This document shows, piece by piece, positions 44,199 through 51,138 of a stretch of 64,000 nucleotides of DNA. The notes below the pieces were generated by a model that ran no database searches, was not told where the DNA came from, and worked only from the letters and a program-made list of their open reading frames with translations. Origin of the DNA: Belliella calami (GTDB lineage: Bacteria; Bacteroidota; Bacteroidia; Cytophagales; Cyclobacteriaceae); NCBI RefSeq assembly GCF_022549695.1, contig NZ_JAKZGS010000017.1, positions 1 through 64,000 of the forward strand, given 5' to 3'. Numbering within the stretch: position 1 is the stretch's first letter; every line of letters starts with the position of its first letter. Both the position numbers and the translations under genes were made by a program.

Positions 44199-44828
44199 AT
44201 GAAGGTTTTTGCATTGCTTGTTTTTTATGCGGTAGGGCTTTTTGTGATGGGTTACTTGATATTGGATACAGAGTCCATGCTGACCGCAGAATTGGCCAGT
44301 CAAATTGATATTGAGATCCCAGAAAACGTCCTTTTGGATATGCTGGAGGAAATGAGGTATTGGAGTAAATTTTCAGCCTTACTCACTTTGGCGCTTTTGA
44401 CGATTAAGTGTTTTCTGATGGCTTTAGTGCTGTATGCAGGACTTTTCTTTGCCAATAGGCACCAAGGTGTTAAGTTGGGGAGTTTGTTCAAGGTAGCAGT
44501 GTATGCAGAAAGTATCATTGTCTTGGCAGGGATGGTAAAAGTTGCGTTTGGGGCATTTTCCGATTTTACTTATACGGAATTTTCGCTTTTTTACCCTTTG
44601 TCGGTTTTGAGTTTTCTAAACCCAGAGGCAATTCAACCTTTATGGTATTATCCATTACAGTTGCTGAATGTATTTGAAATCATATACATCTTTTTATTGA
44701 TTTATTTCTTTAGTCAAGAAATTGAAATCAAGAAGACTGAAAGTTCCAAAGTTGTATTGGGTTCATATCTTTTTTCTATGAGCTTTTGGTTGATTTTGAT
44801 CTTGTTTTTAACCTTAAACTTTACCTAA
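44199..44828 (+). CDS. Polytopic membrane protein of the peptide-export operon
   Basis: A 209-residue protein with five hydrophobic helices (about 3-22, 57-82, 93-115, 147-170 and 187-207). The first, MKVFALLVFYAVGLFVMGYL, is followed by an acidic periplasmic segment. The pattern of the last four helices recalls Yip1-type domains, but the similarity is too weak to name a family. It is the first gene of a tight operon with the thioredoxin-like gene (3-bp gap), the exporter and the HTH gene. A role in peptide export, maturation or protection is inferred from context. Confidence 0.75.
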   Translation: MKVFALLVFYAVGLFVMGYLILDTESMLTAELASQIDIEIPENVLLDMLEEMRYWSKFSALLTLALLTIKCFLMALVLYAGLFFANRHQGVKLGSLFKVAVYAESIIVLAGMVKVAFGAFSDFTYTEFSLFYPLSVLSFLNPEAIQPLWYYPLQLLNVFEIIYIFLLIYFFSQEIEIKKTESSKVVLGSYLFSMSFWLILILFLTLNFT

Positions 44829-44831
44829 TCC

Positions 44832-45371
44832 ATGGTGAGAAAAATAGTTTTGTTGTTTATAGTTGTCGGGATGTTGGGCATGTTGGGTCTTTTTGCTTGG
44901 AAATATCAGAAGAAATCAGAAAATATTGCCCAGATCAAAGAGCAGATTCAAGTTGTTCCCAATTTTTGGCTAAAATCTTTAGATGAAGAGACATTCTCAA
45001 TTAGTGATTTTGCCTCAGGAAGTCCATTGCTTATCATTTATTTCAATTCGACCTGTGAGATGTGCAAGATTGAACTTAATGCACTCAATGAGCGATTTAC
45101 TGAATTTGGGCAAATCAATATACTATTGGCAAGTTCTCAAGAAAGGGAAGAGTTGGAAGGATTTATGGATAAATATCCATTTGTCTCCGAATCAAATATA
45201 AAAGTGGCATTGGATGACGAAATGAAGCTTTCGGGCTACCTCGGGGTCAAATCTGTACCAAGTGTTTTTTGCTACGATTCTAAAGGGGAGCTAATTGCCA
45301 ACTACCAAGGGCCTGTGAAATTAGACATCCTGCTGGATAAACTTTTGGACAGAAAGGAGGTGGAGAAATGA
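44832..45371 (+). CDS. Membrane-anchored thioredoxin-like (TlpA/ResA-type) protein
   Basis: A 179-residue protein: one N-terminal anchor helix (about 5-23), then a thioredoxin fold with STCEMC (Cys75, Cys78) and a cis-proline in VKSVPSVFCYD. The active site would face the periplasm. Such proteins reduce or isomerise disulfides. The peptides of this locus carry two or three Cys, so it may act on them or on the exporter's catalytic Cys. Overlaps the exporter start by 4 bp (ATGA), so it is translationally coupled. Confidence 0.88.
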   Translation: MVRKIVLLFIVVGMLGMLGLFAWKYQKKSENIAQIKEQIQVVPNFWLKSLDEETFSISDFASGSPLLIIYFNSTCEMCKIELNALNERFTEFGQINILLASSQEREELEGFMDKYPFVSESNIKVALDDEMKLSGYLGVKSVPSVFCYDSKGELIANYQGPVKLDILLDKLLDRKEVEK

Positions 45372-47560
45372 AATTAGCAACATTCAAATTAAAGAAGTTT
45401 CATGTAACCCAATTGGGGGAATATGCCTGTGGCTTGGCTTGCCTGAGTACCATTTCCAAATATCATGGTGGAGAAGTCACACAGGAAAAGCTTCGTGATG
45501 TAAGTGGGACAACCATGTCAGGAACTACACTCCTTGGTCTGATCCAAGCAGCCGCAGAGATTGGGTTGGAGGCAAAGGGCTTTGAAGCAGAAGTCAAGCA
45601 CCTTAAAGAACAGGAAGCCCCAGTGATTCTGCATGTGGTCATGGACAAGGTGAGAGAGCATTATATAGTGTGTTTTGGCTTTGATGGGGAGAGGTTTTGG
45701 CTGAGTGATCCCGGAGTGGGAATTGTTTCTATGAATGAAACGGAGCTGATGAATATCTGGAAGTCCGGTATTTTGCTTCAAGTAAATCCTACCGAAAAGT
45801 TCCAGACACAGAAAATCCAATCCAACTCCAAAATGGATTGGTTCAAATCCCTGATTGCAGAAGATATTCCAATTCTATTGGTTGCGACTGTTTTGGGGAC
45901 TTTGATGGCTATTACAGGACTTTCTACTGCGATTTTTTCCCAAAAACTGATTGATGATTTTCTTCCTAACCAAACTTATGACAAAGCCATTTTGGGTGTG
46001 GTTGCTTTGGGGTTGCTTTTGCTATTCAGGTCATTGCTTGGTTATTTCCAAGGTGTCTTTATGGCAAGACAGGGTAGAGATCTGAATATCCGGATTGTAT
46101 CATCTTTTATTGAAAAGATTTTGCATCTGCCGATGAAGTACTTCAAGGGCTTCAGTACTGGTGACCTGATTGCAAGGATGAACGATTCTCTTCGGATCAA
46201 AAATACTGTTTCCCTGATTACTGGGACGGTGATTATTAATTTATTGGTTGTGGTGGTGTCCTTGGCCTTTGTATTTTATCAATCTGCCATTATAGGATGG
46301 CTTTGTGTAGTAGGTTCTTTGGCATTTTTATTTGTGGGTTGGCGATATCACCTTCCTATCATTGCCAAACAAAAGGAAGTCATGGCAGCCCATGCGCTGA
46401 ATGAGACACAATACATCGATAGTCTGACAGGGATTCAGGTACTAAGGTCATATGGCAGGGAGGATGTGTTTCGCCAACGGATCGATCAGGTTTATACCCA
46501 TTATCAGACCAAGGGATATGATTTGGCTATTTTGGGCAATAACTTTTCCTTTTTTACACAGGTCATTGTGGCTGTGTTCATGAGTTTACTTTTTGGTTTA
46601 GGAGTTTATTTGGTTTTTGAAGAAAATCTGCAATTGGGTGAGCTGATGGCATTGATACAGGTAGGCAGTTCGATCATTCCAGCTGTAGCGGGATTGGTAG
46701 TCGCCAATATACAGTTTCAGGAAGCCAAAGTGGCTTTTGACAGGATGCATGAGATTGCAGGATTGAAAGAAGAAGATCAAACGATATCGGAGAGCAATTC
46801 TAAAACTATCAATCCTGAATGCCTTTTGGCAGTCGATCAGGTGATGTTCCGTTACCCAGGGAGAAGTTCCATCCTGAAAGGGGTAAGCTTTGAGTTGCAT
46901 GCAGGTCAGACCACAGCTCTGTTTGCCCCGGTAGGTACAGGGAAGAGTACACTGGTGGATTTGATTCAGCGCTTTTATCTTCCAGAGCAAGGGGGTGTCC
47001 AAATGCCGTTTTTGGGAATAGGAGAAATCAGCTTGAAACATTGGCGGGATCAATTGGGGGTAGTAAACCAAAAAGAGAAGCTATTCAACAGCTCTGTTTT
47101 GGATAATATAGCTTTGAGCAATACCCAGGAGGAGCTGGAAGCTACAGCAAGAGTACTACAAGAATTGGGTTGGTGGGATATGTTTGCAGGATTGCCACAG
47201 GGAGTATTGACACTCTGTGGAGAAGACGGCAGGAATCTCTCTGGCGGGCAGCGCCAACTTGTGGGTCTGGCAAGGGCCATGGTCAGAAAACCAAAGATTC
47301 TAATCCTCGACGAAGCTACATCGGCGATGGATTACGGGACAGAGCGGAAGGTTCAGGTATTGGTGAGGGATTATGTGAACAACACAGGTGCATCCCTTTT
47401 GCTGATCACCCATCAGCCAACCTTGGCAGCGAGTATGGACAGGGTAATGATCTTGGAGCAAGGCCAAATATCCGCTTATGGCACAGCTAGTGAACTGCTG
47501 CAAGCGGATAATCTTCTAAGCAGAGCCTATCAAAATATATTGGAACCAAACTGGAGATAA
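45368..47560 (+). CDS. Peptidase-containing ABC transporter (C39 family) for GG-leader peptides
   Basis: A 730-residue PCAT. The N-terminal C39 protease (about 1-135) has catalytic Cys21 (EYACGLAC), His98 (REHYIVCF) and Asp114 (WLSDPGVG). A six-helix transmembrane domain spans about 155-430, and the ATPase about 475-725. It cleaves the leader after GG and exports the mature peptide in one step. The ATPase shows AxxxxGKST (A520-P-V-G-T-G-K-S-T, the first P-loop Gly replaced), signature LSGGQRQL and Walker B ILILDEATSAMD. This is the only complete exporter of the array and must serve all intact peptides. No HlyD-type adaptor is present in the window. Confidence 0.95.
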   Translation: MKLATFKLKKFHVTQLGEYACGLACLSTISKYHGGEVTQEKLRDVSGTTMSGTTLLGLIQAAAEIGLEAKGFEAEVKHLKEQEAPVILHVVMDKVREHYIVCFGFDGERFWLSDPGVGIVSMNETELMNIWKSGILLQVNPTEKFQTQKIQSNSKMDWFKSLIAEDIPILLVATVLGTLMAITGLSTAIFSQKLIDDFLPNQTYDKAILGVVALGLLLLFRSLLGYFQGVFMARQGRDLNIRIVSSFIEKILHLPMKYFKGFSTGDLIARMNDSLRIKNTVSLITGTVIINLLVVVVSLAFVFYQSAIIGWLCVVGSLAFLFVGWRYHLPIIAKQKEVMAAHALNETQYIDSLTGIQVLRSYGREDVFRQRIDQVYTHYQTKGYDLAILGNNFSFFTQVIVAVFMSLLFGLGVYLVFEENLQLGELMALIQVGSSIIPAVAGLVVANIQFQEAKVAFDRMHEIAGLKEEDQTISESNSKTINPECLLAVDQVMFRYPGRSSILKGVSFELHAGQTTALFAPVGTGKSTLVDLIQRFYLPEQGGVQMPFLGIGEISLKHWRDQLGVVNQKEKLFNSSVLDNIALSNTQEELEATARVLQELGWWDMFAGLPQGVLTLCGEDGRNLSGGQRQLVGLARAMVRKPKILILDEATSAMDYGTERKVQVLVRDYVNNTGASLLLITHQPTLAASMDRVMILEQGQISAYGTASELLQADNLLSRAYQNILEPNWR

Positions 47561-47561
47561 G

Positions 47562-47762
47562 ATGGCAGGATTGAAGTATTACGAACGGACGAAGCTCCTG
47601 ATAGAGTTGATCGAGAAAAAGAAGACGGGTGGGCCAGGTGATTTAGCCAAGACTATAGGAGTAACCAAGAGAATGGTTTATCTGATTATAGATGATTTGC
47701 GGTTGTCGCTTGGTCGGGATATCTGTTATTGTAAGGATAAAAAAAGTTTATGTTTTTTTTGA
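47562..47762 (+). CDS. Cassette HTH protein, copy 4 (altered C-terminus)
   Basis: A 66-residue protein (MAGLKYYERTKLLIELIEKK, then GGPGDLAKTIGVTKRMVYLI and DDLRLSLGRDICYCKDKKSL CFF). The ATG follows the exporter stop after one base, indicating coupling. Relative to copy 2 an extra base in AAAGTTTATG shifts the last codons (KDKKSLCFF instead of KDEKSYVFYKKS), trimming the tail. The HTH core is intact. Probably controls or senses the cassette; this is inferred from its constant place between the exporter and the inverted repeat. Confidence 0.82.
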   Translation: MAGLKYYERTKLLIELIEKKKTGGPGDLAKTIGVTKRMVYLIIDDLRLSLGRDICYCKDKKSLCFF

Positions 47763-47776
47763 AAAAAAAATGATTG

Positions 47777-47795
47777 GGTGAAAGATTATTTCACC
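47777..47795. promoter_or_regulatory. Inverted repeat upstream of peptide gene D
   Basis: GGTGAAA (47777-47783) and TTTCACC (47789-47795) form a perfect 7-bp stem, 59 bp before the peptide ATG. Compared with 43098 both arms changed in a compensating way. Confidence 0.75.
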
Positions 47796-47854
47796 AGTCC
47801 TAAATTATACTTGTATTGTTAAATAAATTATCAACCAAATAAATTAAATTTGTT

Positions 47855-48034
47855 ATGAGGGAGTTAAGTATTGAAAAAATGGAGATGGTGAGTGGGGGTA
47901 AAATTTCTTGGAAATGTGTTTTGGGAATTGTCGCTGTTTGTACTGGAGCGGTGTTGGCTGCTACTGGAGTAGGTGCAGGTGCAGCTGGAGGTGCAATCAG
48001 TGGTGGTATCAGTGCAATAGTTACGCAATGTTAA
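47855..48034 (+). CDS. Double-glycine-leader peptide D (bacteriocin-like precursor)
   Basis: A 59-residue precursor, leader MRELSIEKMEMVSGG as in A and C, then a 44-residue mature peptide (KISWKCVLGIVAVCTGAVLA, ATGVGAGAAGGAISGG, ISAIVTQC). It has three Cys, one at the last position, and a Gly/Ala-rich hydrophobic core with GxxxG spacing. It belongs to the complete cassette, 93 bp behind HTH copy 4. The peptide/exporter/regulator arrangement strongly supports a secreted bacteriocin- or signal-type peptide; the target is unknown. Confidence 0.88.
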   Translation: MRELSIEKMEMVSGGKISWKCVLGIVAVCTGAVLAATGVGAGAAGGAISGGISAIVTQC

Positions 48035-48041
48035 AAACATG

Positions 48042-48080
48042 AAAGAATTGATTGTATGAGATTCGTTCAATCAATTCTTT
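48042..48080 (+). promoter_or_regulatory. Intercistronic hairpin after peptide gene D
   Basis: AAAGAATTGATTG (48042-48054) and CAATCAATTCTTT (48068-48080) are perfectly complementary over 13 bp with a 13-nt loop. It lies 7 bp after the peptide stop, and only a weak T-rich tail (CTTTAGG) follows. Confidence 0.7.
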
Positions 48081-48095
48081 CTTTAGGAAAATGCT

Positions 48096-48614
48096 ATGAA
48101 AATGCTACTTATTATTTTCTTGTGCTTGTTCTATGGTCAATCAATTAAAACTGATCATGAGAATATAAATACCATCAGATTCGATATTAAAGAAGTGATG
48201 AATATGCATGGAAGTGCTGATTTGATGAATTCAACAGGAGGGCTAATCAAATCAGTTGAAATAAAAGATGGAGGATTGATTATTGGTGATATTTCGGTCA
48301 GTAAAAACAAAGGGGTCTATTTAACAGTAAAAACAGGCTCAGATCAGCGTTTTTTAAGCTTTAATCCTTCTTTGTCCCAAATAAATGACTTCTCGGAAGA
48401 CGAAGTGATTTACAAAAAGAAAAGTATGCCAAAAAATGGGATTTTATGGAAAAGTAGGAGCCAAGGTGATAAATTTGCCCAAACTATTATAGATAAAGGT
48501 CAAGTGATTATTTCAGTGGAGAATATAGAGGATGACCTCTTGCTGGCAATGATATTAATGGAAAGAATACATCATGCAAGATCACTTTTGATTGCAAACT
48601 CAGCTTTCTTTTGA
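48096..48614 (+). CDS. Secreted protein downstream of peptide D, unknown function
   Basis: A 172-residue protein starting MKMLLIIFLCLFYGQS, with a probable signal peptide (about 1-16). The rest is soluble, with beta-rich GGLIKSVEIKDGGLIIGDISV and LTVKTGSDQRFLSF, and a C-terminal helix LLLAMILMERIHHARSLL. No family recognised. It sits between the hairpin of peptide gene D and the membrane protein at 48657, so it belongs to the complete cassette. Confidence 0.65.
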   Translation: MKMLLIIFLCLFYGQSIKTDHENINTIRFDIKEVMNMHGSADLMNSTGGLIKSVEIKDGGLIIGDISVSKNKGVYLTVKTGSDQRFLSFNPSLSQINDFSEDEVIYKKKSMPKNGILWKSRSQGDKFAQTIIDKGQVIISVENIEDDLLLAMILMERIHHARSLLIANSAFF

Positions 48615-48656
48615 TCTAAAGGGCTCTTTTTGTTTTGAATTAGTATTGTCAAGTTT

Positions 48657-49061
48657 GTGAGCGTAAATTATTTGAAAATTCTTATCCCGCTATGGTCTCT
48701 AGGGATCATAGCTTTTATTTTTTTAAGTCCAACTGAATTAAAAATCCTGCCCATGCTAGCTGTTGTTTTTATGGCTACTGGAATAAATTATTCATTATTC
48801 AAATACCTCAAAGCTTTTCCTTCAGAAAAAAGTAATCTATATTATATGAATCCATTCAATCAATTCGAGAAAACTGTTAAAATAGCGAAGCCTTTAAGAA
48901 TGATTGGTTTAGTTTTTTTCATGTTTCAGATGATTCTATGGCTAGACATTATAGAGTTTGAATATGACAGGTATGTTTTTTTCTTGGTAATTGTTCCCTT
49001 GCTGTCTTATATTTTCTTAGCTATTAACTTTTATAATAGCAGACAGAAATCTGAGGATTGA
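48657..49061 (+). CDS. Four-helix membrane protein, candidate immunity protein
   Basis: A 134-residue protein with a GTG start (MSVNYLKILIPLWSLGIIAF). Two pairs of hydrophobic helices (about 6-28, 32-52, 80-98 and 105-125) are separated by a basic loop FPSEKSNLYYMNPFNQFEK. Related to the protein at 43443 in the first helix pair. A fragment of the same gene survives at 44031-44133. Last gene of the complete cassette; protection against the exported peptide is suggested by position and topology only. Confidence 0.7.
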   Translation: MSVNYLKILIPLWSLGIIAFIFLSPTELKILPMLAVVFMATGINYSLFKYLKAFPSEKSNLYYMNPFNQFEKTVKIAKPLRMIGLVFFMFQMILWLDIIEFEYDRYVFFLVIVPLLSYIFLAINFYNSRQKSED

Positions 49062-49198
49062 AATTATTAGGTCATATATTTCTATATTTAATTTCCTATA
49101 TTCTAACCATAACTCAAATTCCTTGAAGGCAATTTTATTAGAATCCGAATACTTATGTGTAAAAAATTTTATATTTTTGTGTATAAAAAAGTTTAAGG

Positions 49199-49390
49199 AT
49201 GAGAACCAATATAGAGATAGACCAAAAAGTCATTGATGAAATTCTTGAAAAAACAAGTATCAAAACAAAACGTGAGGCAGTCGATTTGGCATTAAAGGAA
49301 TTTCTCCGAATGATCAAGTTGAAAGAACTGTCTGAACTGGCTGGTAAAGTCAATTGGTCTGGAGATTTAGATGCCATGAGGACTGATTGA
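49199..49390 (+). CDS. vapB: VapB-type antitoxin
   Basis: A 63-residue protein: MRTNIEIDQKVIDEILEKTS, then KTKREAVDLALKEFLRM (the VapB antitoxin family pattern with ribbon-helix-helix-like N-terminus), and a toxin-binding tail with ELAGKVNWSGDLDAMR. It binds VapC and represses the operon. Its stop is one base from the vapC start, so they are cotranslated. Confidence 0.9.
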   Translation: MRTNIEIDQKVIDEILEKTSIKTKREAVDLALKEFLRMIKLKELSELAGKVNWSGDLDAMRTD

Positions 49391-49391
49391 A

Positions 49392-49796
49392 ATGGACAAT
49401 GTATTGATAGATACTAGTGTGTGGATTAATTTTTTTGGAGGAAAAGACCAAAAGATTATCAGTGCCGTTCAGGAATTGCTCTATCGAGATAAAGTGGTGA
49501 TTTGTCCTCCTGTTTACCAAGAGATTTTGCAGGGAATCAAGTATCCCAAGGAATTTTTGGATATGAAGGATAGGTTTGGTGCATTGAAACAATTACATGC
49601 AGATCCAATTCAGGCAGCTGAAGGTGCAGCTCAGATATATTCTGTTTTAAGGTCAAAAGGTGTTACCATAAGAAAGAGCAATGATTGTTTGATTGCTTGG
49701 TATGCCATGACTTCCGATGCAGTTCTTTTTCATTTGGATAGGGATTTTGTGCCAATTTCTGAATTTTTCAAACTTCGATTCTATCTGGTAAACTAA
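49392..49796 (+). CDS. vapC: VapC-type PIN-domain ribonuclease toxin
   Basis: A 134-residue PIN-domain protein with the acidic metal site: Asp7 (VLIDTSVWINFF), Glu44 (PPVYQEILQG), Asp98 (RKSNDCLIAWYA) and Asp116/118 (HLDRDF). VapC toxins cleave specific RNAs, often tRNA or rRNA. Intact in all key residues, so probably active and held by the VapB encoded just upstream. The module sits at the end of the peptide array. Confidence 0.93.
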   Translation: MDNVLIDTSVWINFFGGKDQKIISAVQELLYRDKVVICPPVYQEILQGIKYPKEFLDMKDRFGALKQLHADPIQAAEGAAQIYSVLRSKGVTIRKSNDCLIAWYAMTSDAVLFHLDRDFVPISEFFKLRFYLVN

Positions 49797-50019
49797 TGTG
49801 GTTTGAAATGTATTTAAAATTAAAAATTAGTCTTTAGGCATTCCTTATTCCATTTGGTCTATTTGATTCGTTGTATAAATTGGGTTGTAAAGGTTTTTTT
49901 ATACACAGAAGATTTAAAACACTTGATGGTTGTCGAAAATAAGTTGAAGGTTATTGACCCAGTATTTTCCATCTTAAATGTAGTTGAATTTTGACTTTAT
50001 TTATTTCATCCATATAATC

Positions 50020-50184
50020 ATGTATAAAAACAGCTATATTAAATTCATACCAAGGTTAATCGTATGCTCTATAGGCTTATTCCTTTTTTTCTATGACAAA
50101 ACTTTAGCCAGATATTTTATTTTCCCAACACTCATAATTATGGGATTAATTGAGCTAGCCATGAAAAAAAGACAAAAAAATTAA
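50020..50184 (+). CDS. 54-residue membrane protein, copy 2 of 3
   Basis: ATG at 50020; the sequence is the same as the ORF at 38973 apart from a few silent-looking differences (MYKNSYIKFIPRLIV to MKKRQKN). No peptide gene precedes it here; it is an orphan copy. An earlier in-frame start at 49984 would add 12 residues not present in copy 1. If these proteins give immunity, an orphan copy could protect against a peptide no longer made. Confidence 0.65.
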   Translation: MYKNSYIKFIPRLIVCSIGLFLFFYDKTLARYFIFPTLIIMGLIELAMKKRQKN

Positions 50185-50373
50185 GACTGAATTTCATTGA
50201 GAAATTCTTTTTAGGATAGTTTCTTGGATTTCAAACCTGGGAAGGGAAATCTCCGAATGATTTTAATTCGATTATTCCTAAATTAACATCCGTGGTTACT
50301 GACCAACAGGTGTTAGACTTCTAACAATATCGGGTATTTAAAAAAAACAATTACGAAAACAGCAAACTTTAAG

Positions 50374-50703
50374 TCACAAATGCTTTCCTATTCGATGATT
50401 ATTACTTAAAAATCGGACCAAGTAGAACATTTCTTGATCTTGTCTATAACTATTGAAGAACACATACCAAGTTGTATTCTTATTTCTCTTGAAAGAAGTA
50501 TAATGCATTCCCTTTCCATACTTTTCGAAATACTCTGGCGCAAGTTTTTTGGATTTATTCGGTAAATCTTTTTCGATTTCGGCAAAAAGATCATCAGCAT
50601 AACGGTAGGCATCTTCGAAAAAGCCGAAGTACTCCTTTTCATAAAGAATTAATGACAACTCTTCAAAGTATGCCCTGATTTCAGGAAGGAAGAGCACTTT
50701 CAT
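50374..50703 (-). CDS. RelE/ParE-like toxin
   Basis: A 109-residue basic protein: MKVLFLPEIRAYFEELSLIL at the start and TTWYVFFNSY ... EMFYLVRFLSNNHRIGKHL at the end, the beta-sheet plus terminal (F/Y)-L-V-R-F-x-x-N-N-H pattern of RelE/ParE-superfamily toxins. Its start overlaps the stop of the upstream antitoxin gene by 4 bp. Whether it acts on ribosomes (RelE) or gyrase (ParE) cannot be decided from sequence. Confidence 0.78.
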   Translation of the reverse strand: MKVLFLPEIRAYFEELSLILYEKEYFGFFEDAYRYADDLFAEIEKDLPNKSKKLAPEYFEKYGKGMHYTSFKRNKNTTWYVFFNSYRQDQEMFYLVRFLSNNHRIGKHL

Positions 50704-50948
50704 TTATGATAGATTTTTTTCAAATCCTCCTCTATACCTTTCATTAGTTCACTTTTTGTGATACCCCTATGAAAATCTTCAGGTAGGCCATTCTCCTCAC
50801 CCGACTCCCTCAATCCAAGAACTTGCGCAAGCAAGGTGTCTACTAGGTTGTTCAAGCTTCGATTTTCTTTTTTTGCAAGGTACTCAAGCTTTTCTCTGAC
50901 TGAGTCACTAAGCCTTAGTGATGTTGTTTTTCTTTTAGATGTGTTCAT
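50700..50948 (-). CDS. Ribbon-helix-helix antitoxin partner
   Basis: An 82-residue protein beginning MNTSKRKTTSLRLSDSVREK, then LEYLAKKENRSLNNLVDTLL: the CopG/Arc ribbon-helix-helix DNA-binding fold (beta strand TTSLRLS, helices, N-R-S-L-N-N-L). An acidic C-terminal region (GITKSELMKGIEEDLKKIYHK) would bind the toxin. It precedes and overlaps the toxin gene, the normal antitoxin-first order. Confidence 0.85.
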   Translation of the reverse strand: MNTSKRKTTSLRLSDSVREKLEYLAKKENRSLNNLVDTLLAQVLGLRESGEENGLPEDFHRGITKSELMKGIEEDLKKIYHK

Positions 50949-51013
50949 TTGTGTTTATTTGTATTCATTCGAGTTACAAATATACATTTTTTACTTTAAT
51001 GGATTAAATCTAA

Positions 51014-51138
51014 GCTCTATAGGCTTATTCCTTTTTTTCTATGACAAAACTTTAGCCAGATATTTTATTTTTCCAACACTCATAATTATGGGATTAATTG
51101 AGCTAGCCATGAAAAAAAGACAAAAAAATCAAGGCTGA
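51014..51138 (+). pseudogene. 5'-truncated copy 3 of the 54-residue membrane protein gene
   Basis: From GCTCTATAGGCTTATTCC on, the DNA equals copies 1 and 2 (SIGLFLFFYDKTLARYF ... AMKKRQKN), but the first 16 or so codons are missing, replaced by the upstream region of the toxin-antitoxin pair. The stop is lost too (QG added). The copy then runs into the 51134 direct repeat. Confidence 0.82.

Noticed and set aside
47855-48034. Mature peptide D as a pheromone for a histidine-kinase system
   Set aside because: No two-component genes are in or near the array; the bacteriocin-type explanation is simpler.
50836-51138. 100-residue ORF ending in the 54-residue protein sequence
   Set aside because: Its N-terminal half is the antisense of the antitoxin gene; only the truncated third copy of the repeat is real.
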